Source: Candidula unifasciata (Eukaryota; Mollusca; Gastropoda; Stylommatophora; Geomitridae). From it: a stretch of DNA of 64,000 nucleotides. Below the pieces are notes generated by a model. The model was not told where the DNA came from, did no database searches, and was given only the letters and a program-made list of their open reading frames with translations. Made by a program: the position numbers and the translations under genes. Positions 58,565 through 64,000 of this stretch are shown piece by piece. Position 1 is the first letter of the stretch. Every line of letters begins with the position of its first letter. The stretch is from assembly GCA_905116865.2 (NCBI GenBank), contig CAJHNH020002424.1, forward strand, positions 207,501 through 271,500. The letters run 5' to 3'.

Positions 58565-58850
58565 ATCTTCTTCTTCTTCTCCGTGTTCAGCAGCTGTAAA
58601 CTCTGGCAGAAAGTTCTGGTTGTTCATCCATTTCTAGACTGCAATCCTTTTCCAGAACCTGAGTGCTGCTTGTGCATCCGTTTTACAGATCTGACTCATT
58701 TTTATGCAGAATGCTGGTTCCTTGCCTCTCAGGCAGATGCACTCAGATTTGGAAATGTGCTCTCAATTAGTCGACTCTTACGACATGATTTTGGGTAGGC
58801 AGTGGGTCTATTCTTGTTTGTTTTCCTATAAAAGGGCTAAAACCGCACGG
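58565..58850 (-). mobile_element. Element-3 copy with short (TTC)n end
   Basis: Five TTC units, then CAGCAGCTGTAAACTCTGGC, TTCCAGAACCTGAGTGCTGC, CTCTCAGGCAGATGCACTC, CAATTAGTCGACTCTTACGA and CCGCACGGGG. Full length and close to the 28352 copy. Confidence 0.72.
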
Positions 58851-58859
58851 GGATGTCTC

Positions 58860-59116
58860 AGTTATAAACTAGATGAGTTTAACTGGATGTGGTTGTTTCA
58901 ATTACCACTACTCTGCTGTCTCAGGTTTAAAGAACTGAGGAATAATAATAGTTTGTCGCAGCTGTCACCGTAAGCATGTTTATTTTACTACTGTCATTAA
59001 TTCGTTGTTCCTGTTTTGCCGTTGTTTCCCATATAGGACTCGCAGTCACTTTAATTTCTATCTTTCTATCTTTGAAATCCTTTAAAGTGCGTGGATGAAA
59101 GTTGGTCCGGCATATG

Positions 59117-59150
<34 letters not shown>

Positions 59151-59800
59151 TTCCCTCTTTATCTCTCTTTCTCTCTCTCTCTAAACATCGTCCTGGGGTT
59201 TCTCTTGAAGACCTCATGTCCTCACTCGTTGTGCTATAGATTCTATAGAGAGGCGTAACTTTTTCCCCAGGCCGAATCGGTATCGCCATGCCTGCCTGTA
59301 ACACAGTGCAAACTTATCATATTGAAAGCCGTAGAGGTGACAACAAAGTATTGTAGCATATGTATTACTATATTTAATTGCCCGGCTTTGCCTGATATAG
59401 GGAAAGAAAGTTTCATTCTATGGTCTTCTACCACATCTTGGTCTCATGTGGTTTCAAGAGAGAAGCAGCGAAATATAATTTTTTAAAGTTAACTTTTCAA
59501 GGAATGTAAAAGAAGAAAATAATTCAAAGGGAGCTCAAGCAAAAGTTTTTTTTACTCATTGTTTTAATAAATAAATAAAAGAACTGCAGAATAACCTGGC
59601 CGCCAGTATGACTATTAAATTAAACTGTATAGCCATAATTGCAGTTGGAAATGTAACCTATGTATTGTTTATAGTTTCGCAGCAGTTAACAGTTCATTTA
59701 AAATGACACACGAAATCCGTAAAGAGTTTGTGATTTATAGTAAAGGTTTGTTAGAATATATTATTATTTAAGCCCATCGAAATCCTCCCCGCGTGGGATG
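58860..59800. other. Unassigned AT-rich sequence
   Basis: Nothing recognised apart from the (CT)n at 59118. Confidence 0.45.
59118..59182. repeat. (CT)n-rich microsatellite
   Basis: CT repeats with CTTTAT interruptions. Confidence 0.9.
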
Positions 59801-59805
59801 CAATG

Positions 59806-59985
59806 TTTTTGTTATTTTGAAGGCCCACCCAAGCTTTTGCTAGGGGCCCTGAACATAACCGGGCCATAAATATGGCCTAGCCATAGATATGGTCTAACGT
59901 CTGAAAGAGGTTTCTGGGACCTCTCCACGGGTGATTCTCATCCGCGAGGTGGCACTTTGTGTCCCCGGGTGTTTACGCCTGTGTA
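59806..59985 (-). mobile_element. Element-4 copy 2 (hairpin-ended dispersed repeat)
   Basis: Minus-strand copy with AACACCCGGGG, GAATCACCCGTGGAGAGGTC and CAGAAACC. It has about 30 extra bases before the hairpin, which here reads CCCCTAGC / AAAA / GCTTGGG, followed by an A-rich tail. Confidence 0.55.
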
Positions 59986-60439
59986 ATGTACTGGTACCGG
60001 TTAAAATGGACGCTAGACAGCGGCGCCGTTCGGAACAGAGGCAAATTTTTTTGCTTCTGCCGGACGGTGGCCGATGCATTTTTGCTCCATTTGTAGACTA
60101 GATATAGTTTCGTCGCCCAGCTTCTGAGTTGAATGCATGGCGTGACCCTGTGAGCTGCGGATTGCATTTGGAATGTTTTTTTTTTCGACTGTGACCAACG
60201 TGGTGGTGTGAATTGTAGATTCAGAAAATGGCGCGATGCCTGTCGTTCAATGCTTGCGGGACCCGTATTAAAATTGATCACGAGCGGAAACCACAACAAA
60301 TAGAAAGCAACAATATTGAACACAATCCAAAATCAAATGAGATCGAGACCAGAAAACGTCACCACAAATATAGCTGAAAGGAAAGTGAGCAGAAATCTGA
60401 GCGGACCTAGCTGAAAGTGGTCAACGAAAGAGAATTTGA

Positions 60440-60660
60440 ATTTGAACAACTGCTGATCTGTTGACGACAAGTTCTGCTATCATCAATGATGAACTGCATT
60501 TCTTATGTTGGACTGTTTGTGTTAGCACTTCGGATGGCTACCGTATGCTTTAATGCGAGTGTATGCTAGATATGCTGAGACAGCAGTCTGTCAATCTTTC
60601 CACAAGGGACTGTGATATACATTCTGAGTGTTTTTCGCTGGCACAGGAGCGGAGCAAAGA
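60440..60660 (+). mobile_element. Element-5 copy, uninterrupted
   Basis: Contains GACTGTTTGTGTTAGCACTT, TTTCCACAAGGGACTGTG and GCTGGCACAGGAGCGGAGCA, the empty-site version of the 26010 copy. A further weak match (GGACTATATGTGTTGGCGCT) lies at 23238. Confidence 0.45.
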
Positions 60661-60881
60661 TGGGGCAACCCGTTTGCTATGAAGCTGAAACTAAGACTAC
60701 CAGACTACCAGACCAGACTGGTGGGGTAAAACTACCTACCTACCTATTATTGAAGCAGGTTCCTTATTTTGCATCGCCAGTCTATCGCTTCTTTGGTTTT
60801 GATTTTCGATAAAGATTTTTGTTGAAACGTTTGTTTTGAATAAGTCGGTTGCGATTATATCAAGACACTTATTCACATCAA

Positions 60882-61098
60882 GTCGGCTCTGTGGCTAAGT
60901 CGATGCGAACGCTTCGTAATGCCGGGATGCCGGGTTCGATCCCAGCTACGGGCCATGCGCCTTGCGTTGGTTTCGACAGTGGTATCAAGAAAGCCGACCG
61001 TCCAGCAGCAATGGCAAACTACTGGGCGTAAATTTGTCTAGAAAACCCACACAACAGCCAGAGGCTGTTGGGGTTGGTTCTGCAACGTCCTGTAAAGG
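60882..61098 (+). mobile_element. SINE-1 copy with 11-bp target-site duplication
   Basis: Same element as at 23460 and close to it in sequence, with an intact B box GGTTCGATCCC. ATTCACATCAA at 60871-60881 is repeated at 61099-61109. The perfect duplication and low divergence suggest recent insertion. Pol III transcription from internal A and B boxes is expected for the family. Confidence 0.88.
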
Positions 61099-61109
61099 AT
61101 TCACATCAA

Positions 61110-61860
61110 AGGTAAATCCAGCGGGTCGTGATAACACTGACGTTCTGCACATACTTCCTACATATGATTACCCAATCGCATTTTCCATTCACCTCCCCCT
61201 CCTAATTACCAGTTTTCATATCCATCCCTTTATTCTAATCCTGTTTATTGTCTCCCATTTATTTATCCACCAGTTCTTTTCCTATCTTCGCATCCTTTTT
61301 TCTTCTTTGTATCCGGTTTTGAAACGATGTTTAATTGAACGTACATATAATCTGATATTTCTAAGGCGTATTCTGCTCGTTCGATGCCCCAAACCCTGCA
61401 TTGCGACAATTGGCCACCAGATAGATGACGTACTAGAAAGTCTGATCCCATTAACTGCGTTTCATGTCCTTAATTTTGTGTTTGTCTGGGATGTAAATGT
61501 TAATCTCTGTTTATTTAAATCGACTGGTGCATTCATACCGCTGTGTCCTTCCGCGCCAACCTTCCCTGATGGTTGCCTCCAAACGGGTTGGCGTGGTATT
61601 TTTATTTTTATATGTATTCTGGTGCCGGGCCAATTTGGGTCTCTATACAATTTCAGATATAATTGGACCCTGTCTGCGAGGGCTGGGCCAAGTTACTGGG
61701 GCAATTAGATCGTCATTGCGCGTCTGAGTTCAAACTCAACAGTTTATTCTGCACCACTGTGACACCTGACAGTGATGGTAGGAGTTAGTCTCACCCGTCC
61801 ATCTTCAAGTATCTGTATGTCTTTCTTGTTCGGCTCAACATTTCTGTAGTGCTAAAGCTT
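61110..61860. other. Unassigned sequence with a long open frame
   Basis: A plus frame stays open from inside the SINE (60962) to 61708, giving about 200 codons outside any repeat. It is very hydrophobic and pyrimidine-rich, has no start outside the SINE and no clear splice sites. Probably chance. Confidence 0.35.
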
Positions 61861-61917
61861 TGAATGCGATAATGACTTTTGTTTGGTCTACTAGTAGTCT
61901 TCAGTTACTAGAAGTGT

Positions 61918-61972
61918 TTGTTGTTGTTGTTGTTGTTGTTTTTTCTTTTTTTTTTTCTTTTTTTTTTTTGCA
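61918..61972. repeat. (TTG)n and poly-T
   Basis: GTTGTTGTT block followed by T-runs. Confidence 0.88.
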
Positions 61973-62034
61973 CACACACACAAAGGTTCTATGCGGAGCA
62001 GAACTCTGTCATATTTTGAGACGTGATAACATGG

Positions 62035-62235
62035 CCACAGACACCCTAGAAATAGGCCTGACGTCTTCTCTCGAAGTCGGAGCACATCTGCCCGTGAGGC
62101 AGGAAACGGCAAAAGCCAGTAAAACGGTTGTACACGCAAAACTCAGGTCCAGGTAAAAGCCAAAAGTTCAAGCGGACGATTAACCGGGACCTTCCGCCGG
62201 AATTCACAGCCGGTGAACGAAGAAGAAGAAGATAC
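62035..62235 (+). mobile_element. Element-3 copy ending in a short (GAA)n tail
   Basis: Plus orientation: CGAAGTCGGAGCACATCTGC, GTAAAACGGTTGTACACGC, TTCCGCCGGAATTCACAGCC, GGTGAACGAAGAAGAAGAAG. Confidence 0.65.
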
Positions 62236-62389
62236 GTGATAACATCCGTAGACGGAAAGCTGGAAATCAATCACAAATTGAAATCTGCTGATTGATCAAA
62301 AATTAAAACCCGCAAGACCCTATAAATTGACACCTACAGAGTAATCATAAACTGAAACCCCTTAGGGAGAAAGAGACAGAAATGTTCAC

Positions 62390-62780
62390 AATAATAAATT
62401 GAAACCTACCGAACAAAAAACTGAAATCTTTCGAACAATAAATTGAAACCTTCCGAACAGTAAATTGAAACCTACCGAATAATACATTGAAACCTTCCGA
62501 ACAGTAAATTGAAACCTACCGAACAAAAAACTGAAACCTTGCGGACAATAAATTAAAACCTTCCGAACAGTAAATTTAAACCTTCCGAACAATAAATTGA
62601 AACCTACCGAATAATAAATTGGCACCTACCGAATATTAAATTGAAACCTACCGAATAATAAATTAAAACCTACCGAACAAAAAATCGAAACTTGTTGGTA
62701 ATAAATTGAAACATAGCTATAAAAGGCTATAATAAATTGAAACCTACCGAATAATAAATTGAAACCTACAGAGCAATCAA
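62390..62780. repeat. 22-bp minisatellite, about 16 copies
   Basis: Unit AATAAATTGAAACCTACCGA plus AT or AC, with slightly degenerate copies at both ends. Confidence 0.93.
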
Positions 62781-62959
62781 AAAGCCGAGTCTACTAGTAA
62801 GTAATGAAATATTAGAGAAGATGGCACGTGATGGGCGGTTGAGGAGGCAATTATCCGGCTGGAGACTCGCCCATCTTCTGGTATCAGCGTAGTACAATCA
62901 GCAAGCCTCCATGATAGTCTACTAGGCGTGGCAGGAGGGGTATACAGACATGGTTAATG

Positions 62960-63530
62960 ATTTGTCGTCTGCCTGCTATATCTGTATATCTACACGTCTG
63001 TCTGTCTGCCTGCTATATCTGTATATCTACACGTCCGTCTGTCTGCCTGCTATATCTGTATATCTACACGTCTGTCTGTCTGCCTGCTATATCTGTATAG
63101 CTACACGTCAGTCTGTCTGCTTGTATTATCTGTGTGTCTGTCTACCTATTTGTCTAACTTATACGTCTGGCTGTCTCTAAATGTCTTTCTGTCGGACGGT
63201 CTGTCCATCCGTCTGTCTGCCTGCTATATCTACATATCTATACACGTCAGTCTGTCTGCATGTATTATCTGTATGTCTGTCTACCTATTTGTCTAACTTA
63301 TATGTCTGTCTGTCTCTAAATGTATGTATGTCTGTCGGTCTGTCCATCCGTCTGTATATCTGTCTGTCTGCTATGTCTATATATCTACACAACTGTCTGT
63401 CTGCTTGTATTATCTGTATGCCTGTCTACTTACTGGTCTAACTTATATGTCTGTCTGCCTTTAAATGTCTATCTGTCGGCCGGTCTGTCTGTCCATCTGT
63501 TTGTCTGTCTGTCTGTATTATGTATGTTTT
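62960..63530. repeat. CTGT-rich array with higher-order structure
   Basis: Four 33-bp units (TGTCTGCCTGCTATATCTGT ...) at 62965-63115, then a block of about 140 bp beginning at TGTATTATCTGT, repeated near 63121, 63261 and 63405 with moderate divergence. Confidence 0.88.
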
Positions 63531-63596
63531 CCTGTCTAACTGTCCAGCCTCAGCATCAATTGGCAGGTAGGTAGTTTCACTATGTTGTTTTACGTT

Positions 63597-63630
63597 GAGT
63601 AGTTTGCCATTGCTTACTGAACGGTTCTAC
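63597..63630 (-). mobile_element. SINE-1 fragment
   Basis: About 30 bp matching the reverse complement of the SINE-1 body (GTAGTTTGCCATTGCTTACT, then GAACGG), followed directly by element-3-like sequence. Too short to date. Confidence 0.4.
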
Positions 63631-63639
63631 TCTTACGCC

Positions 63640-63780
63640 ATTGTGGAAATAAACGCAAAAATATTAGACCCATGTTCCCTTAACAAGCGTGTCATACAAG
63701 GCGACTAATCAAGGGGTTGCTGAAACGAAATGCGTGGGACCGAAAGGTGCACATATTGCAGGCTCGGTTGTAGAGCTTAG
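63640..63780 (+). mobile_element. Element-3-like fragment
   Basis: TTAGACCCATGTTCCC, TTAACAAGCGTGTCATACAA and GCGACTAATCAAGGGGTTGC match the 5' half of element-3 variants, then GGGACCGAAAGGTGCACATA resembles element-7. Confidence 0.45.
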
Positions 63781-63867
63781 CGTAGCGCACCAACCATCTG
63801 TTTAAATACGAACGCAGAAGGAAATGTACGGAAGAAAACGCCAAAACTCAGTTTTATGCAAAATTGT

Positions 63868-63902
63868 GTTTTCTTCTTCTTCTTCTTCTTCTTCTTCTTC
63901 TT

Positions 63903-63933
<31 letters not shown>

Positions 63934-64000
63934 TTATTATTATTATTATTATTATTTTTCTGCTTTTTCTTCCTCTTCTTCTTCTTCTTCTTCTTCGCTT
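63868..64000. repeat. (TTC)n-(TTA)n-(TTC)n microsatellite, cut by window end
   Basis: TTC on the + strand, a (TTA/ATT)n block at 63930-63956, then TTC again to the end of the window. Confidence 0.95.

Overview
This is a eukaryotic, non-coding-rich window, most likely from a mollusc (probably a marine gastropod). I infer this from the AT-rich intron-like sequence, tRNA-derived SINEs with conserved bodies, many 5'-truncated non-LTR retrotransposon ends and a very high tandem-repeat load. The species cannot be proved from sequence alone. There are no bacterial operons, rRNA genes, CRISPR arrays or intact tRNA genes. By my own adding-up, roughly a quarter to a third of the 64 kb is tandem repeat: about 4 kb of (TTC)n, about 12 kb of minisatellites with 12-66 bp units, and about 2 kb of di- and tetranucleotide arrays. 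Nearly all long open frames here are translations of these repeats and are not genes.

Gene content is small. The best exon candidate is at 44116-44380 (+). It has a strong 3' splice site, a strong GTAAGT donor, high third-position GC and a Ser/Asp-rich reading frame broken by one extra base in an AGC run. A second candidate is at 55141-55266 (-): 42 open codons between a pyrimidine-rich CAG acceptor and an AG/GTGAAG donor. A weaker, possibly first, coding exon is at 11827-11967 (+), behind a GC-rich leader and a TATA-like site. None of these products is recognised. The window is probably mostly intron and intergenic DNA of one or more large genes.

Mobile elements form several dispersed families. 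SINE-1 has a tRNA head with a perfect B box; copies lie at 371, 2026, 7972, 23460 and 60882, two of them with target-site duplications (TSDs). SINE-2 has one shared body and a CTTTACTTTACTT end but two different tRNA-like heads; about ten copies are seen. Element-3 and element-7 are dispersed repeats whose 3' end is a (GAA)n tail. Element-4 has two copies ending in a GC-rich hairpin. There are also C-terminal remnants of several non-LTR retrotransposons, recognised by the W-GH-RM and RGRPRRRW motifs.

Layout: 0-9 kb SINEs, (TTC)n tracts and a 22-bp minisatellite; 9-18 kb tetranucleotide arrays, 28-, 33-, 42-, 44- and 42/43-bp minisatellites and the weak exon; 18-26 kb quieter DNA with SINEs; 26-31 kb a 26-bp minisatellite, (TTAG)n and a 36-bp acidic-codon minisatellite; 31-42 kb (TTC)n tracts, element-3/4/7 and retroelement ends; 42-44.4 kb a 45-bp array abutting the exon; 44.4-50 kb (CATA)n, retroelement ends and 66- and 16-bp minisatellites; 50-56 kb more arrays and the minus-strand exon; 56-64 kb SINEs, a foldback element and 22-bp and CTGT arrays.

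The most interesting patterns are two. All ten long (TTC)n tracts have TTC on the + strand, and five of them start at the (GAA)n-tailed 3' end of a minus-strand retroelement. Separately, a 45-bp array next to the 44 kb exon is built from repeated copies of that exon's own 3' splice site.
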